DNA of 64,000 nucleotides from Pseudomonas viridiflava (GCF_900573885.1 NZ_UPSE01000346.1:62001-126000), one strand, 5' to 3'. Positions 1-13,495 are shown, counted from the first letter of the stretch. Program-made: numbers and translations. The notes: generated from the sequence alone by a model not told the origin.

Positions 1-126
1 AGCGGCGGCCACTTCTTTTTGCAGAGCCAGGAAGCGCCATTGCTGCGCTGCATCCGCCGTTATGCCGAGCAGCACTTGCTGCGCCATCGCACGCAAACCC
101 GGCCCGTTCCCCGCGTGGCTAGTTAA
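1..126 (+). CDS. pvdG: PvdG-like thioesterase, C-terminal fragment (gene starts outside window)
   Basis: The frame starting at base 1 is open and reads 41 codons to a TAA at 124-126. The peptide contains GGHFFL near its start and ends in a basic tail, RVAS. A GxHFFL motif carrying the catalytic His is typical of the C-terminal end of type II (external) thioesterases that edit nonribosomal peptide synthetases. In Pseudomonas a thioesterase gene, pvdG, commonly lies directly upstream of pvdL, and here the stop is 53 bp before the pvdL start on the same strand, so the two are probably cotranscribed. The assignment rests on the His motif and the context because only the tail is visible. A sigma-PvdS promoter would lie upstream of the window. 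Confidence 0.7.
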   Translation, partial: SGGHFFLQSQEAPLLRCIRRYAEQHLLRHRTQTRPVPRVAS

Positions 127-179
127 CCGAAACCCCAACGCTCCGTCCGCCGCCCGCCCGATTTCAGCAGGATTCCGCC

Positions 180-3100
180 ATGCCTTCGTTCGAACGTCCC
201 CGCACTCTGATTCATGCCTTGCAACGCCGCGCCACCGAGCAGCCGCACGCGCTGGCCCTGCGTTTTCTGGACGGCGACGATGGCGAAGGCGTGGTGCTCA
301 CCTATGCCGAACTCGACGGGCGCGCGCGTACTATCGCCGCCGCACTGCAAGCGCAAACCAGCCGGGGCGACCGCGCCGTACTGCTGTTTCCCAGCGGCCC
401 TGATTACGTCGCCGCATTTTTTGGCTGCCTGTACGCCGGAGTGATTTCCGTGCCGGCGTATCCGCCCGAGTCATCGCGTCACCAGCATCAGCTGCGGTTG
501 CTATCGATTCTGGCGGACGCCGAACCCAGCGTGCTGCTCACCAGCAGCGACGGGCGCGCCACCTTGCAGCACCTCGACAACCCGCCTGCGTTGCTGCTGG
601 TAGACACCCTTGATCCGGCCTTCGCCAATCATTGGCAAGCGCCCGAATTTGCGCAGGACGACATCGCCTTCCTGCAATACACCTCCGGCTCCACGGCGTT
701 GCCCAAAGGCGTGCAAGTCACCCACGGCAATCTGGTCGCCAACGAGCTGCTGATTCGCCAGGGCTTTGGCATTCAGGCCGACGACGTGATTGTCAGCTGG
801 CTGCCGCTGTACCACGACATGGGCCTGATCGGCGGCCTGCTGCAACCGATCTTCAGCGGCGTGCCGTGCGTGTTGATGTCGCCCAAATCATTTCTTGAGC
901 GGCCGGTGCGTTGGCTGGAAGCCGTCAGCCGTTACGGCGGCACCGTCAGTGGCGGGCCGGATTTCGCCTATCGCCTGTGCAGCGAACGGGTCAGCGCATC
1001 CGCCTTGGCCGCGCTTGATCTGAGTCGCTGGCGCGTGGCGTTTTCCGGCTCCGAACCGATCCGCCAGGACAGCCTGGAGCGCTTCGCCGAGAAATTCGCC
1101 GCCAGTGGTTTTTCCGCCAGCAGCTACCTCGCCTGCTACGGCCTGGCCGAGGCCACCTTGTATGTCACCAGCGGCACGCGCGGGCAGGGCATTGCCGCCC
1201 TCGGCGTGAGCGCGCAGGCGTTGGCGCAGCACCGGCTCGAAGCGGGCGGCGACAGCGTTCTGCTTAGTTGTGGCGGGGTGCGGCCGTTGCACGAGGTGCG
1301 CATTGTCGACCCCGTTAGCGGCACCGTGCTGGGCGACGACCAGGTTGGCGAAATCTGGGCCAGCGGGCCGAGCATCGCCCACGGCTACTGGCGCAATCCG
1401 CACGCCAGCGCCGAGACGTTCGTTCAGCAAGACGGCAGCACCTGGCTGCGCACCGGCGACCTCGGCGCCTTGCGTAACGGCGAGCTGTTTGTCAGCGGCC
1501 GGCTGAAAGACATGCTGATCGTGCGCGGCCAAAACCTGTACCCGCAGGACATCGAACGCAGCGTGGAAACCGAAGTGCCCCACGTGCGCAAAGGGCGGGT
1601 GGCGGCGTTTGCCGTGCGCCATAACGGCGAAGAGGGCATCGGCATTGCTGCCGAAATCGGCCGCAGCGTGCAAAAAAATGTGCCCGCCGATGATGTCATC
1701 AACGCCATTCGCCAGGCCGTCGCCGAGGCGTATCAGCAAGCGCCACAGGCCGTGATTCTGCTCAACCCCGGCGCCTTGCCGAAAACCTCCAGCGGCAAGT
1801 TGCAGCGCTCGGCGTGCGCGCTGGGCCTGGCCGACGGCAGCCTCGACAGCTATGCGCACTTTCCCTCGATTACCACCACAGCAACGGCCGAAACACCAGA
1901 GGTCGATGGGCTTGAGCAACAGATTGCAGCGGTCTGGGCCGAGCATTTGCACGTGCCCGCCGTCAGCCGCCACGACAACTTTTTCCTGCTTGGCGGTAAT
2001 TCGATTTCTGCCGCGCACGTCATGGCTCAGTTGCGCGAAAGGCTGGGCATCAACCTGCAATTGCGCGACCTGTTTGAAACCCGAGACCTCGCCGGGTTCG
2101 CGGAAAAAGCGGCCGAACAGCTCGCCCTCGGCGGCGCCAAACACGATGCGATAACCCGCCTGCCGCGCAACCAGGACCTGCCGCAATCGCCGGCACAAAA
2201 TCGCCTGTGGTTTCTCTGGCAACTGGACCCCGCCAGCGCCGCCTACAACATTCCCGGCGGGCTGCACCTGCGCGGCGAACTGGATGACCACGCCCTGCGC
2301 AGCAGTTTTGCGCGCCTGATTCAGCGCCACGAAGCGCTGCGCACGGTTTTTCTCGAACGCGACGGCCAGGCCCTGCAACGGGTTCAGCCCGATGCCACGC
2401 TGCACATCCGCGAAATTGACCTGCGCCACCTGAGCGGCGCTGCGCAAACCGAGCAGGCAGAACGCGAACGTGAGCAGGAAGCCAGCGCGCCGTTCAATCT
2501 CACCACCGGCCCGCTGCTGCGCGTGACGCTGTTGCGCCTCGCCGATGATGAACAGCAGTTGCTGGTAACCCTGCATCACATCGTGGCCGACGGTTGGTCG
2601 CTGAATATTCTGCTCGACGAATTTGCCCGCCTGTACGCCGAAGCCTGCGGCGGTCAGCCTGCCGACTTGCCAGCGTTGCCGCTGGGCTACGCCGACTTCG
2701 CCAGTTGGCAGCGTCAATGGCTGGCGGACGGGAAAGGGCAGCGCCAGCTCGACTATTGGACTGCGCACCTGGCCGATGAGGCGCCGGCCCTGCAATTGCC
2801 GCTAGACCAGCCACGCAGCGCCCAACGTCGCCACAACGCGGCACGTTATAGCTGGACGTTGAACGACAGCCTCAGTCAGCGCCTGCGCGAGGTCGCCAAC
2901 GGCCAGCAGGCCACGCTGTTTATGCTGCTGCTCGCCAGTTTCCAAAGCCTGCTGCTGCGCCATACCGGGCAAACCGAGCTGCGCATCGGCGTGCCCGGCG
3001 CCAACCGTCAGCGCCTGGAAACCCAGGGTTTGCTCGGCTTTTTTATCAACACACTGGTGCTGCGCGGTCAGCTTGATTCGCGCCAGCGCTTCACCGACGT

Positions 3101-6100
3101 ACTTGCAGCAGCCCGCGCCGTGACGCTGGAAGCACAAGCCAATCAAGACGTGCCGTTCGACAAGGTGGTGCACGCCCTCGGTGGCGAAACGCCGTTTCAA
3201 GTGATGTTCAACCACCAGCAGCGCGACCTCGGCAGCCTGCGTCGCCTGCCCGGTCTGCTGGCGCAGGAGCTGCCGTGGCACAGCCGTGAAGCCAAGTACG
3301 ACTTGCAACTGCACAGCGAAGAAGACGCCCGTGGGCGCCTGACGTTGGCATTCGACTATGCCGACGAATTGTTCAACGCCGCCAGCATCGAGCGCCTAGC
3401 CGAGCGTATGGTCAGCCTGTTGCAGCAGGTGGCGGAGCAGCCAGACATCACCCTCGGCGCGTTGCAGATATTGAGCGAGGCCGAAGAACAGCAACTTGCC
3501 GAATGGAGCCGTGCGCCCATGCCCGCCGCGCAGCAGTTGCTGCCCGAATGGCTGGAACACTACAGCGCCGAAAACACCGCGCTGCTCTGGCAAAACGGCA
3601 GCCTGAGTTACGCCGACCTGCACGCCCAGGCCAACCGCTTGGCGCACAGGTTGCAGGGCCTTGGCGTTGGCCCGGATGTGCGCGTCGCCATTGCTGCCGA
3701 GCGCTCGCCGCAGTTGCTGATCGGCTTGCTGGCCATCATCAAGGCCGGCGGCGCCTATGTGCCCCTGGATGCCGATTATCCCGGTGAACGCTTGGCCTTC
3801 ATGCTGGAGGACAGCGGCGCCACGCTGCTGCTGACTCAACGCCATGTGGCCGACACCCTGGCCGTGCCCAGCGGCATTCAGGTGCTGGAGCTGGACGCGT
3901 TGGAAGCGGGCAGCGAACCCTGCGCCGCGCCGGTGTCGGGCGTGCGCGGTGACAACCTGGCCTATGTGATTTACACCTCCGGTTCCACCGGCCAACCCAA
4001 GGGCGTCGGCGTTACGCACGCAGCGCTGGCCGAGCGCCTGAGCTGGATGCAACGCACCTACGCGCTGGATGCCAGCGATGTGCTGATGCAAAAGGCGCCG
4101 GTGAGTTTCGATGTATCGGTGTGGGAATGCTTCTGGCCGTTGATTACTGGCGCGCGCTTGCTGTTGGCCGCGCCGGGCGAGCACCGCGATCCGCAGCGCC
4201 TGGTGCAGCTGGCGCGCGACTTTGGCGTCACCACCGTGCACTTCGTGCCGCCACTGTTGCAGCTGTTTGTGCAGGAGCCCGATGTGGCGCAGTGCACCCG
4301 CCTGCGCCGACTGTTCAGCGGTGGCGAAGCCTTGCCCGCTGCCTTGCGTGACCGCGTCTTGGCCGCGTTGCCACAGGTGGCGTTGCACAACCGCTACGGC
4401 CCGACCGAAACCGCCATCAACGTCACCCATTGGCACTGCCAGACCGGCGACGGCGAGCGCTCGCCCATCGGCCGGCCGTTGGGCAATGTGAATTGCCATG
4501 TGCTGGATACCGACCTGCAACCGGTGCCGCTCGGCGTTGCCGGCGAGCTGTGCATCGGTGGCGCCGGCCTGGCCCGCGGCTACCTCGGGCGCCCGGGGCT
4601 GACGGCCGAGCGCTTTGTCGCCGATCCGCTGGGCGAGCCCGGCGCGCGCTTGTACCGCACCGGCGACCGGGCGCGCTGGGGCGTCGATGGCGCGCTGGAA
4701 TATCTGGGCCGGCTTGATCAGCAAGTGAAGCTGCGCGGTTTTCGCATCGAGCCGGAAGAGATTCAGGCGCGGCTGCTGGCCGAGGCTGGCGTCGGGCAGG
4801 CCGTGGTGATGGTTCGCGAAGGCCATGCCGGCGCGCAACTGGTTGGCTATTACACCGGCACTGCCGCTGAAAACGAGACCGAACAGAGCGCGCGATTGCT
4901 TTCCGCGTTGGCCGCGCAATTGCCGGACTATATGGTGCCGGCGCACTTGCTGCGTCTGGCAAAAATGCCCCTGAGCCCGGCGGGCAAACTCGACCGCAAG
5001 GCGCTGCCCGAACCGGTATGGCAGCAACGCGAGCACATCGAACCGAGCACGCCATTGCAGGTGCAGATCGCCGCCATCTGGCGCGAGGTGCTGGGGCTTG
5101 AGCAGGTTGGCCTTGCCGATGATTTTTTCGAGCTGGGCGGACATTCGCTGGTGGCCACGCAAATCGTTTCCCGCGTGCGCCAGGCCTGCGACGTCGAGCT
5201 GCCGCTGCGTGCCTTGTTTGAAGCCAGCACGCTTGAAAGTTTCAGCGCACAGGTGGCCGCCATTCAGGCCAGCGGGCAGCGCAACAGCCAGCAGGCCATC
5301 GCCATCGTCGACCGCGCTCAGCCGCAGCCGCTGTCCTATTCCCAGCAGCGCATGTGGTTCCTCTGGCAGCTGGAACCGGACAGCCCGGCCTACAACGTCG
5401 GCGGCCTGGCCAGGTTTAGTGGGGCGTTGGACGTCGACTGTTTCGAGGCGGCCTTGCAGGCGCTGATCGAACGCCACGAAACCCTGCGCACCACCTTTCC
5501 GAGCAGCGACGGCATTGCTCATCAGCAGGTTTCGCCGCAGTCCAACCTGCGCCTGGGTTGGCAGGATTTCTCCCCGCTGGGCGCCGCCGAGCGCACACAG
5601 CGCTTGCAGCAGTTTGCCGACACCGACGCGCATCAGCCCTTCAATCTGGAAACCGGGCCGCTGCTGCGCGCCACGCTGATCAAGTGCGCCGCGCACGAGC
5701 ATTACCTGGCGCTGACGCTGCACCACATCGCCACCGAAGGCTGGGCCATGGACATTTTTGCCCGTGAGCTGGCGGCCTTGTACGAGGCGTTTGTGCAGGG
5801 CAGCGAGTCGCCACTGGCGCCGCTGCCGGTGCAGTACCTCGACTACAGCCAGTGGCAACGGCAATGGATGGAAGGCGGCGAGCGGGACCGTCAGCTCAGC
5901 TATTGGAAAGCTCAGCTGGGCCACGAACACCCCGTGCTCGAATTGCCCAGCGACCGCCCGCGACCGGCGCGGCAAAGTCATCGCGGCGAGTTGTACCGCT
6001 TCGACTTCGCCCCCGCATTGGCCGAACGCTTGCGCGCCTTCAATGCCGCCCATGGCCTGACGCTGTTTATGACCATGACCGCCGCTCTGGCCGCATTGCT

Positions 6101-9100
6101 GCACCGCTACAGCGGGCAAACCGACCTGCGCATTGGCGCGCCGGTGGCCAACCGCATTCGTCCGGAAAGTGAGGGGCTGATTGGCGCGTTTCTCAATACG
6201 CAGGTGCTGCGTTGTCAGGTCGATGGGCAACTCAGCGTCATGCAATTGCTGGAGCACGTGCGGCACACCGTGATCGACGGCCAGTCGCACCAAGACTTGC
6301 CGTTCGATCACTTGGTCGACGCCCTGCAACCGCCTCGCAGCGCCGCCTATAACCCGCTGTTCCAAGTGATGTGCAACGTGCAGCGCTGGGAATTCCAGCA
6401 AACCCGCACGCTGGCCGGCATGACGGTGGAATACCTGGCCAACGATGCGCGGGCGACCAAGTTCGACCTCAACCTGGAAGTCACCGACCTCGACCATCGC
6501 CTGGGCTGCTGCTTTACCTACAGCTGCGATTTGTTCGACGAAGTGCGCATCGCGCGCATGGCCGAGCATCTGCTCAATCTGTTGCAGGCCATGCTCGTTC
6601 AACCCCAGCAACGGCTCGCCGAATTGCCGCTGCTGTCGGCGGCCGAACAGCATGCGCTGCTAGACAACCTCGGTGAGGAGCCGGGCGAACACGCGCTGGA
6701 CGCGACCGTGCATCAACTGTTTGCCGCGCAGGCCACCGCCACGCCTAACGCGCGGGCGCTGAGCGTGGGCGAACACACCCTGACCTACGCCGAACTCGAC
6801 GCCCAGGCCAACCGCCTGGCCCACTGGCTGCGCGCCAACGGCGTCGGCCCGGAGGTGCGCGTGGGCCTGGCCTTGCCGCGTTCCACCGATCTGGTCGTTG
6901 GTCTGCTGGCCATTCTCAAAGCCGGCGGCGCCTATGTGCCGCTGGACCCGGAATACCCGCCGGAGCGCCTGCATTACATGGTCGAAGACAGCGGCATTGC
7001 GCTGCTGCTCGGTCACGCCGACTGGCTCGCCACGCTGGGCGACTTGCCGGGCGATGTGGGGCTCGGTTGCCTGGATGAACTCAACCTCGGCCATTTCCCC
7101 AGCCAGGCGCCGGCCGACCTCAGCTCGCCGCTGCATCAGGCGTATCTGATCTACACCTCCGGCTCCACCGGCAAGCCCAAGGGCGTGGCCGTCAGTCACG
7201 GTGAAATCGCCATGCACTGCCGCGCGGTGATTGCCCACTTCGGTATGCGCAGCGACGACTGCGAGCTGCACGTGTATTCCATCAACTTCGACGCCGCCAG
7301 CGAGCGCCTGCTAACGCCACTGCTGTGCGGCGCCGAAGTGGTGCTGCGGGCGCAGGGCCAGTGGGGCGCGGAGGAAATCTGCACGCTGATCCGCCAGCAC
7401 CGCGTCACCATCCTCGGCTTCACGCCCAGCTACGGCAGCCAGCTGGCGCAGTGGCTCGCCAGCCGTCAGGAACAGTTGCCGGTGCGCCTGTGCATCACCG
7501 GCGGCGAAGCACTGACCGGCGAGCACCTGCACCGCATCCGCGCAGGTTTTGCGCCCGCACAATTGTTCAACGCCTACGGGCCGACGGAAACGGTGGTGAT
7601 GCCGCTCGCCAGCCTGGCGCCGGAACACCTGGCTGAAGGCGCCAGCAGCGTGGCCATCGGCCGGGTGGTCGGCGCGCGCACCGCCTATGTGCTGGACGCG
7701 GATCTGGCGCTGGTGCCGCCCGGTTCCACCGGCGAGCTGTACGTTGGTGGCGCCGGTTTGGCCCGTGGTTACCACGCCCGGCCGGCGCTGACTGCCGAGC
7801 GGTTTGTGCCCAACCCGTTTGCCAACAGTGGCGCAGGCGGGCGCTTGTACCGCACGGGTGACCTGGTGCGGCAACGCGCCGATGGGCAACTGGAATACGT
7901 GGGCCGTATCGACCAGCAAGTGAAGGTGCGCGGCTTTCGCATCGAACTGGGCGAGATCGAAGCGCGGCTGCTTGAACACCGCGACGTCAACGAGTGCGTG
8001 GTGCTGGCGCTGGATGGCCCCAGCGGCAAACAGCTGGTCGCCTATATCGGCACTGCACTGGCCGATGCCAACAGCGAGCAACAGCAAGCCCTGCGCGACA
8101 GCCTGAAAGCTCACCTGCTGGCGCAACTGCCGGACCACATGCTGCCGACCTTCACCGTGCTGCTGCCGAGCCTGCCGCTGACTGCCAATGGCAAAGTCGA
8201 ACGCCGCGCCTTGCCGGCGCCAGACCTGGCGCAAAACCGTCAGCAGTTCGTAGCCCCACGCAGCGACATGGAACAGCGTTTGGCAGCGATCTGGCGCGAC
8301 GTGCTTAACGTGCAGCAAGTGGGCCTGGCGGATAACTTTTTCGAACTGGGCGGCGACTCGATTCTGTCGATTCAAGTAGTCAGCCGCGCACGGCAGCAAG
8401 GCATTCACTTCAGTCCGCGCGACCTGTTCCAGCACCAGACCGTGCAGGCGCTCGCCGGTGTGGCCACCTATCAGCAGCAGGTGCTCAGCGAGCAGGGCCC
8501 GTTGACTGGCGAGGCTGCGCTCACGCCGATTCAGCACTGGTTCTTCGGTCGCGACATGGCCGCGCGCAACCATTGGAACCAGGCGCTGGTGCTGCACGCG
8601 CAGCAGCCTCTGGATGCCGACCTGATGCAGCGCAGCGTGCAGCGTGTGGTGCAGCAGCACGACGCCTTGCGCCTGCGTTTCACCAACGCCGATGGCCAAT
8701 GGCGTGCGTTTTATCGCGAGCAGGCCGCTAACGAAGTACTCCTCTGGCAGACCAACGCCGAGCAAGCGTTGGCGCTGTTCGAACAAGCCCAGCGCAGCCT
8801 CGACCTTGAGCGCGGCCCGCTGCTGCGCGCCGTGCTGGTGGACGGGCAACAGCTGCTGCTGACGATTCATCACGCGGTGGTCGATGGCGTGTCGTGGCGC
8901 GTGCTGCTTGACGATCTGCAATCGGTTTACCAACAGCTGCTTGCCGGCAAAACCGATGTGCATCTGCCGGCGAAAACCAGCGCCATGGGCGAATGGGCTG
9001 CGCGTCTTAACGTGTATGCCAGCAGTGAATCGCTGCGCGAAGAACTCGGTTGGTGGCAGCGGCAACTGGGCGGGCAGGGCGCTGATTTGCCAGGCGTTCG

Positions 9101-12100
9101 CCGCGCGGGCAGCAACCTTGAACGCGATGCCGAAACCTTCACCGTGCGCCTGAGCGCCCAACGCACGGGCCAACTGCTGACGCAGGCGCCCGCGGCCTAT
9201 CGCACCCAGGTCAACGACCTGCTGCTGACCGCGCTCAGCCGCGTGCTGTGCCAGTGGACCAGGCAGGCCTCGGCGCTGATTCAACTCGAAGGCCACGGCC
9301 GCGAAGCGCTGTTCGACGACCTCGACCTGACCCGCAGCGTCGGCTGGTTTACCAGCGCTTATCCCGTGCGCATCGGCCATCACGCCGACCTCGCCGCCGC
9401 CATCAAAGCCACCAAGGAACATCTGCGCAGCGTGCCGCACAAAGGCCTGGGTTATGGCGTATTGCGCTACCTCGCCGACCCCGTCAGCCGCGCCGCCATT
9501 AGCGAATTGCCCGAAGCCAAGGTGACCTTCAACTACCTTGGCCAACTCGATGCCGGCGCCGATGGCCTGTTTACCTTGCTGCCAGACAGCCCCGGCGCCC
9601 TCCACAGCGCGCTGGCGCCCTTGGCCAACGAGCTGAGCATCGACGGCCAGGTGCACAACGGTGAGCTGCAACTGCGCTGGACCTTCAGCCGCGAACGCTA
9701 CGACCCCCGCGCGGTTCAGGAGTTGGCCGAGGCGCTGATCGTCGAGCTGCACGGCGTCATCGACCATTGCCTGCACGCCGGCAACGGTGGCTTTACGCCG
9801 TCCGACTTCCCGCTTGCGCACCTGAGCCAACACCAACTCGACAATCTGCCCGTGCCGGTCACAGACATCGACGACCTTTACCCGCTCACGCCCATGCAGG
9901 AAGGCCTGCTGTTGCACACGCTGCTGGAACCGGGCACCGGCATCTATTACATGCAGGACCGCTACCGCATCAACAGCACGCTGGACCCCGAGCGCTTCGC
10001 CCGTGCCTGGCAGGCCGTGGTCGCACGCCATGAAGCGCTGCGCGCGTCGTTCGCCTGGAATGCCGGCGAGGCCATGCTGCAGATCATTCACAAGCCCGGC
10101 GCCGCCGACCTGGAGATGCTCGACTGGAGCGCCTTGCCCGAACACGAGCATGAAGCGCGCCTGCAAGCCCTGCACAAACGCGAGCGCGAAGCGGGCTTCG
10201 ACTTGCTCAACCGTCCGCCTTTCCACCTGCGGTTGATCAAGCTGGAGGAGCAGCGCTACTGGTTCATGATGAGCAACCACCACATTCTCATCGACGCCTG
10301 GTGCCGGGGCCTGCTGATGAGTGACTTCTTCGAAATCTACAGCGCCCTGGGCGAACAGCGCGCACCGCAATTGCCCGACGCGCCGCGTTATCGCGACTAC
10401 ATCAGCTGGCTGCAACGCCAGGATCTCAATCAGGCGCGGCAGTGGTGGCAAAGCAACCTGGCCGGGTTCGAGCGCCGCACCCATATTCCCAGCGACCGGC
10501 CCATCGTCCACGACCACAGCGGCGACAGCGGCGGCATGGTCGTTGGCGACTGCTACACCCGTTTACAACCGAGTGAAGGCGCGCGCCTGCGCGAGTGGGC
10601 GCAGCGGCATCAGCTCACCGTCAACACCTTCGCCCAAGCCGCCTGGGCGCTGGTGCTGCGCCGCTACAGCGGCGAGCGTGACGTGCTGTTTGGCGTGACG
10701 GTGGCGGGTCGCCCCGTCGGCATGCCGGCCATGCAGCGCACCGTTGGCCTGTTTATCAACAGTGTGGCCTTGCGGGTGAAACTGCCGGCCGCTGGCGAAC
10801 AGCTCAGCGTGCGTGACTGGCTGCACGGCTTGTTCGCCAGCAACATGGAGCTGCGCGAACACGAGTACCTGCCGCTGGTGGCGATTCAAGAATGCAGCGA
10901 ACTGCCCAAAGGCCAGCCGCTGTTCGACAGCCTGTTCGTATTCGAAAACGCCCCGGTGGAAACCACCGTGCTTGACCAGGCGCAGAGCCTGAACGCCACC
11001 TCCGATTCGGGCCGTACCCACACCAACTTCCCGCTCACCGTGGTGTGTTACCCGGGCGACGATTTGGGCCTGCATCTTTCATACGATCAGCGCTACTTCG
11101 ACGCGGCGACCATCGAACGCATGCTCAGCGAATTCAAACGGCTGCTGCTGGCCCTGGCCGAACATTTCCACGGCGACATGGCCGCGCTGCCTTTGGTAGG
11201 CGAGAGCGAACGCCGCCTGCTGACCGTCGAGTGCAACCACAGCGAGCGCGCCTATCCGCTGGAGCAGGGCTACGCACGGCTGTTCGAAACGCAGGTGGCT
11301 GCCACGCCGCACCGCACGGTCGCCAGTTGCCTGGACCAGCACTGGACCTATGAACAATTGAACGGGCGCGCCAACCGTCTGGGCCATGCCTTGACCGCTG
11401 CCGGCGTGCGCCTCGACCAGCCGGTAGCGCTGCTGGCCGAGCGCAGCCTGGAACTGCTGGGCATGATCGTCGGTAGCTTCAAAGCCGGCGCCGGCTACCT
11501 GCCGCTGGACCCGAGCCACCCCGTGCAACGGCTCACACGCATCATCGAACTGAGCCGCACGCCGGTACTGGTGTGCACCCGCGCGTGCCGCGAGCAGGCG
11601 ATGACCCTGCTCGAAGAACTCGGCTGCGGCAGCCGTCCGCGTCTGCTGGTGTGGGAAGACGTGCAAGAAGGCCAGTGGCCGCTCGACAACCCTGGCGTCT
11701 ACAGCGCGCCGAACAACCTGGCCTACGTGATCTACACCTCGGGCTCCACCGGTTTGCCCAAAGGCGTGATGGTCGAGCAGGCCGGCATGCTCAACAACCA
11801 ACTGAGCAAAGTGCCGTACCTGAACCTCGGCAGCGACGATGTGATCGCGCAAACCGCCTCGCAGAGCTTCGACATTTCCGTCTGGCAATTTCTCGCCGCG
11901 CCGCTGTTTGGCGGGCGGGTGGCCATCGTGCCAAACACCATCGCGCATGACCCGCAAGCGCTGCTCGCGCATGTCGCCGAGCAACGCATCAGCGTACTGG
12001 AAAGCGTGCCGTCATTGATCCAGGGCATGCTTGCCGAACACATCGCCCAGCCGCTCGAGAACCTGCGCTGGATGCTGCCCACCGGCGAAGCGATGCCACC

Positions 12101-13112
12101 GGAACTGGCGCGCCAGTGGCTGCAACGCTACCCCCACGTCGGCCTGGTAAACGCCTACGGGCCGGCCGAGTGTTCGGACGACGTCGCGTTTTTCCGCGTA
12201 GACATGGCCTCCACCCAAAGCACCTACCTGCCCATCGGCAGCCCCACCGACAACAACCGCCTGTACCTGCTCGACGGCGCACTGCAGCTGGTGCCGCTGG
12301 GTGCCGTAGGCGAACTGTGCATCGCCGGCACGGGCGTCGGACGCGGCTACGTCGGCGACCCGCAACGCACCGCCCAGGCCTTCGTGCCCAACCCCTTTGC
12401 CGACGGCGAACGCCTGTACCGCAGCGGCGATCTGGCCCGGCGTCGGGCGGATGGCGTGCTGGAATATGTCGGGCGTATCGACCATCAAGTGAAAATTCGC
12501 GGCTTCCGTATCGAACTTGGCGAAATCGAAGCGCGGCTGCATGAACAGGCCGAGGTGCGCGATGCGGCTGTGGCCGTACAGGAAGGCCCGAGCGGCAAAT
12601 ACCTGGTCGGCTACCTCGTGCCGGTCGCGCCCGTGCTTGAACCCACTGCGTGGTTCGACCCGATCAAACAGCGCCTACGCGCCGACCTGCCGGACTACAT
12701 GGTGCCGCTGCACTGGCAACTGCTGGACCGCCTGCCGCTCAACGCCAACGGCAAACTCGACCGCAACGCCTTGCCGGCGCTGGAACTCGGCCTTTCACCC
12801 AGCCAACAGTACCTCGCACCGCGGACCGAACTTGAAAGGCAACTGGCCGACATCTGGGCACAGGTGCTGAAGGTCGAGCGAGTAGGCGTGCACGACAACT
12901 TCTTCGAACTGGGCGGCCACTCCCTGCTCGCCACACAAATCGCCTCGCGGGTACAAGCCGTACTGCAACGCAACGTGCCGCTACGGGCCATGTTCGAATG
13001 CAACAGCGTGGCCGAGTTGGCCGCGTACATAGAAGGGCTGGACAGCCAGGCCGTCGTGGAAGAGAAGGCCGAGCGGGTGATGGATTTGATGGCGCGGTTT
13101 GAGGCGATGTAG
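180..13112 (+). CDS. pvdL: PvdL, pyoverdine chromophore nonribosomal peptide synthetase
   Basis: A 4310-residue cytoplasmic megasynthetase that starts pyoverdine assembly by making the acylated Glu-D-Tyr-Dab chromophore precursor. Order seen: fatty-acyl-AMP ligase (about 1-570, YTSGST at 167); carrier (Ser608); condensation C1 (HHIVADG at 799); adenylation A1 (YTSGST at 1265); carrier (Ser1656); C2 (HHIATEG at 1848); A2 (2325); carrier (Ser2727); epimerase (HHAVVDG at 2897); C3 (HHILIDA at 3367, preceded by the LTPMQEG opening of condensation domains that accept a D-residue); A3 (3852); carrier (Ser4248). There is no thioesterase, as expected because the product passes to PvdI. A3 has FDISVW, giving D-I-W as the first specificity residues, which fits the known Dab code. 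Glu and Tyr for A1 and A2 are assigned from domain order. AGGA at 169-172 supports the ATG at 180. Length and architecture match known PvdL. Confidence 0.96.
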   Translation: MPSFERPRTLIHALQRRATEQPHALALRFLDGDDGEGVVLTYAELDGRARTIAAALQAQTSRGDRAVLLFPSGPDYVAAFFGCLYAGVISVPAYPPESSRHQHQLRLLSILADAEPSVLLTSSDGRATLQHLDNPPALLLVDTLDPAFANHWQAPEFAQDDIAFLQYTSGSTALPKGVQVTHGNLVANELLIRQGFGIQADDVIVSWLPLYHDMGLIGGLLQPIFSGVPCVLMSPKSFLERPVRWLEAVSRYGGTVSGGPDFAYRLCSERVSASALAALDLSRWRVAFSGSEPIRQDSLERFAEKFAASGFSASSYLACYGLAEATLYVTSGTRGQGIAALGVSAQALAQHRLEAGGDSVLLSCGGVRPLHEVRIVDPVSGTVLGDDQVGEIWASGPSIAHGYWRNPHASAETFVQQDGSTWLRTGDLGALRNGELFVSGRLKDMLIVRGQNLYPQDIERSVETEVPHVRKGRVAAFAVRHNGEEGIGIAAEIGRSVQKNVPADDVINAIRQAVAEAYQQAPQAVILLNPGALPKTSSGKLQRSACALGLADGSLDSYAHFPSITTTATAETPEVDGLEQQIAAVWAEHLHVPAVSRHDNFFLLGGNSISAAHVMAQLRERLGINLQLRDLFETRDLAGFAEKAAEQLALGGAKHDAITRLPRNQDLPQSPAQNRLWFLWQLDPASAAYNIPGGLHLRGELDDHALRSSFARLIQRHEALRTVFLERDGQALQRVQPDATLHIREIDLRHLSGAAQTEQAEREREQEASAPFNLTTGPLLRVTLLRLADDEQQLLVTLHHIVADGWSLNILLDEFARLYAEACGGQPADLPALPLGYADFASWQRQWLADGKGQRQLDYWTAHLADEAPALQLPLDQPRSAQRRHNAARYSWTLNDSLSQRLREVANGQQATLFMLLLASFQSLLLRHTGQTELRIGVPGANRQRLETQGLLGFFINTLVLRGQLDSRQRFTDVLAAARAVTLEAQANQDVPFDKVVHALGGETPFQVMFNHQQRDLGSLRRLPGLLAQELPWHSREAKYDLQLHSEEDARGRLTLAFDYADELFNAASIERLAERMVSLLQQVAEQPDITLGALQILSEAEEQQLAEWSRAPMPAAQQLLPEWLEHYSAENTALLWQNGSLSYADLHAQANRLAHRLQGLGVGPDVRVAIAAERSPQLLIGLLAIIKAGGAYVPLDADYPGERLAFMLEDSGATLLLTQRHVADTLAVPSGIQVLELDALEAGSEPCAAPVSGVRGDNLAYVIYTSGSTGQPKGVGVTHAALAERLSWMQRTYALDASDVLMQKAPVSFDVSVWECFWPLITGARLLLAAPGEHRDPQRLVQLARDFGVTTVHFVPPLLQLFVQEPDVAQCTRLRRLFSGGEALPAALRDRVLAALPQVALHNRYGPTETAINVTHWHCQTGDGERSPIGRPLGNVNCHVLDTDLQPVPLGVAGELCIGGAGLARGYLGRPGLTAERFVADPLGEPGARLYRTGDRARWGVDGALEYLGRLDQQVKLRGFRIEPEEIQARLLAEAGVGQAVVMVREGHAGAQLVGYYTGTAAENETEQSARLLSALAAQLPDYMVPAHLLRLAKMPLSPAGKLDRKALPEPVWQQREHIEPSTPLQVQIAAIWREVLGLEQVGLADDFFELGGHSLVATQIVSRVRQACDVELPLRALFEASTLESFSAQVAAIQASGQRNSQQAIAIVDRAQPQPLSYSQQRMWFLWQLEPDSPAYNVGGLARFSGALDVDCFEAALQALIERHETLRTTFPSSDGIAHQQVSPQSNLRLGWQDFSPLGAAERTQRLQQFADTDAHQPFNLETGPLLRATLIKCAAHEHYLALTLHHIATEGWAMDIFARELAALYEAFVQGSESPLAPLPVQYLDYSQWQRQWMEGGERDRQLSYWKAQLGHEHPVLELPSDRPRPARQSHRGELYRFDFAPALAERLRAFNAAHGLTLFMTMTAALAALLHRYSGQTDLRIGAPVANRIRPESEGLIGAFLNTQVLRCQVDGQLSVMQLLEHVRHTVIDGQSHQDLPFDHLVDALQPPRSAAYNPLFQVMCNVQRWEFQQTRTLAGMTVEYLANDARATKFDLNLEVTDLDHRLGCCFTYSCDLFDEVRIARMAEHLLNLLQAMLVQPQQRLAELPLLSAAEQHALLDNLGEEPGEHALDATVHQLFAAQATATPNARALSVGEHTLTYAELDAQANRLAHWLRANGVGPEVRVGLALPRSTDLVVGLLAILKAGGAYVPLDPEYPPERLHYMVEDSGIALLLGHADWLATLGDLPGDVGLGCLDELNLGHFPSQAPADLSSPLHQAYLIYTSGSTGKPKGVAVSHGEIAMHCRAVIAHFGMRSDDCELHVYSINFDAASERLLTPLLCGAEVVLRAQGQWGAEEICTLIRQHRVTILGFTPSYGSQLAQWLASRQEQLPVRLCITGGEALTGEHLHRIRAGFAPAQLFNAYGPTETVVMPLASLAPEHLAEGASSVAIGRVVGARTAYVLDADLALVPPGSTGELYVGGAGLARGYHARPALTAERFVPNPFANSGAGGRLYRTGDLVRQRADGQLEYVGRIDQQVKVRGFRIELGEIEARLLEHRDVNECVVLALDGPSGKQLVAYIGTALADANSEQQQALRDSLKAHLLAQLPDHMLPTFTVLLPSLPLTANGKVERRALPAPDLAQNRQQFVAPRSDMEQRLAAIWRDVLNVQQVGLADNFFELGGDSILSIQVVSRARQQGIHFSPRDLFQHQTVQALAGVATYQQQVLSEQGPLTGEAALTPIQHWFFGRDMAARNHWNQALVLHAQQPLDADLMQRSVQRVVQQHDALRLRFTNADGQWRAFYREQAANEVLLWQTNAEQALALFEQAQRSLDLERGPLLRAVLVDGQQLLLTIHHAVVDGVSWRVLLDDLQSVYQQLLAGKTDVHLPAKTSAMGEWAARLNVYASSESLREELGWWQRQLGGQGADLPGVRRAGSNLERDAETFTVRLSAQRTGQLLTQAPAAYRTQVNDLLLTALSRVLCQWTRQASALIQLEGHGREALFDDLDLTRSVGWFTSAYPVRIGHHADLAAAIKATKEHLRSVPHKGLGYGVLRYLADPVSRAAISELPEAKVTFNYLGQLDAGADGLFTLLPDSPGALHSALAPLANELSIDGQVHNGELQLRWTFSRERYDPRAVQELAEALIVELHGVIDHCLHAGNGGFTPSDFPLAHLSQHQLDNLPVPVTDIDDLYPLTPMQEGLLLHTLLEPGTGIYYMQDRYRINSTLDPERFARAWQAVVARHEALRASFAWNAGEAMLQIIHKPGAADLEMLDWSALPEHEHEARLQALHKREREAGFDLLNRPPFHLRLIKLEEQRYWFMMSNHHILIDAWCRGLLMSDFFEIYSALGEQRAPQLPDAPRYRDYISWLQRQDLNQARQWWQSNLAGFERRTHIPSDRPIVHDHSGDSGGMVVGDCYTRLQPSEGARLREWAQRHQLTVNTFAQAAWALVLRRYSGERDVLFGVTVAGRPVGMPAMQRTVGLFINSVALRVKLPAAGEQLSVRDWLHGLFASNMELREHEYLPLVAIQECSELPKGQPLFDSLFVFENAPVETTVLDQAQSLNATSDSGRTHTNFPLTVVCYPGDDLGLHLSYDQRYFDAATIERMLSEFKRLLLALAEHFHGDMAALPLVGESERRLLTVECNHSERAYPLEQGYARLFETQVAATPHRTVASCLDQHWTYEQLNGRANRLGHALTAAGVRLDQPVALLAERSLELLGMIVGSFKAGAGYLPLDPSHPVQRLTRIIELSRTPVLVCTRACREQAMTLLEELGCGSRPRLLVWEDVQEGQWPLDNPGVYSAPNNLAYVIYTSGSTGLPKGVMVEQAGMLNNQLSKVPYLNLGSDDVIAQTASQSFDISVWQFLAAPLFGGRVAIVPNTIAHDPQALLAHVAEQRISVLESVPSLIQGMLAEHIAQPLENLRWMLPTGEAMPPELARQWLQRYPHVGLVNAYGPAECSDDVAFFRVDMASTQSTYLPIGSPTDNNRLYLLDGALQLVPLGAVGELCIAGTGVGRGYVGDPQRTAQAFVPNPFADGERLYRSGDLARRRADGVLEYVGRIDHQVKIRGFRIELGEIEARLHEQAEVRDAAVAVQEGPSGKYLVGYLVPVAPVLEPTAWFDPIKQRLRADLPDYMVPLHWQLLDRLPLNANGKLDRNALPALELGLSPSQQYLAPRTELERQLADIWAQVLKVERVGVHDNFFELGGHSLLATQIASRVQAVLQRNVPLRAMFECNSVAELAAYIEGLDSQAVVEEKAERVMDLMARFEAM

Positions 13113-13122
13113 ATCAAAAGCA

Positions 13123-13183
13123 TCGCGGCTGAAGCCGCTCCTACAGTAGCCACGTAAAACTGTGGGAGCGGCTTCAGCCGCGA
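13123..13183. repeat. REP-type inverted pair downstream of pvdL
   Basis: Two oppositely oriented copies of a roughly 23-bp element face each other. TCGCGGCTGAAGCCGCTCC at 13123-13141 pairs with GGAGCGGCTTCAGCCGCGA at 13165-13183, with a 23-nt loop. The second arm is followed by a GTTTTTG run, so the structure could also act as a transcription terminator 10 bp after the pvdL stop. Similar paired extragenic palindromes are common in P. fluorescens and P. putida. Related copies occur in this window at 49381-49434 and, with a different core, at 52491-52555. Confidence 0.85.
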
Positions 13184-13203
13184 GTTTTTGATGTAGTTCT
13201 GCA

Positions 13204-13239
13204 GCTTTTGACCTGGCTTTTGACCTGGCTTTTGACCCA
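13204..13239. repeat. Three tandem copies of a 12-bp unit
   Basis: GCTTTTGACCTG is present twice exactly (13204-13215 and 13216-13227) and a third time with two changed bases at the end (13228-13239). It lies between the REP pair and a longer interspersed repeat. No coding role is apparent. Confidence 0.8.
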
Positions 13240-13495
13240 CCGCTTGTGATCTACCCGCCCCATTCATCGCAGGCCGAGTGGAGTCGACGCGTAGGGGGTT
13301 GAGCGGCCGGGAGCCGCGAAAGGAACATCGGGCCATGGATGGCCCGTTGTGACGGCCCCCGGAGCGGCGACGGAGGGAGGGAAGTCGGAGCGGAGCGGAG
13401 ACCCAAGGTAGGGGCAAGCCGTTTTTGCTTACTTTTTAGGGCGACTGCTAAAAAGTGAGTCGCGCGTAAGGCGCGAAAGCTAACGTTCAGCGCAC
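13240..13495. repeat. Probable Pseudomonas interspersed intergenic repeat
   Basis: A non-coding block with a GGGGCAAGCCGTTTTTGCTTACTTTTTAGGG-like core (13411-13442, with small changes), followed by CTAAAAAGTGAGTCGCGCGTAAGGCGCGAAA-like sequence. From memory, stretches of this type recur between genes in many P. fluorescens genomes. Inside the block are a small inverted repeat (GGGCCATGGATGGCCC, about 13330-13345) and a purine-rich run (13370-13400). No second full copy is present in this window, so the claim that it is a repeat rests on recalled similarity and not on comparison here. Confidence 0.4.

Noticed and set aside
127..179. PvdS-dependent promoter directly before pvdL
   Set aside because: No TAAAT with a CGT at the expected spacing is visible. 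pvdL is probably transcribed from upstream of the pvdG-like gene, outside the window.
62..403. 113-codon frame overlapping the pvdL start
   Set aside because: An out-of-frame shadow over the pvdG-like end and pvdL N-terminus with Arg/Ala-rich composition and no motif.
888..10517. Very long minus-strand open frames inside pvdL (635, 1085 and 1068 codons)
   Set aside because: They are antisense shadows caused by the high-GC codon pattern of pvdL. They have no ribosome sites or recognisable domains, while the sense frame is a complete NRPS.
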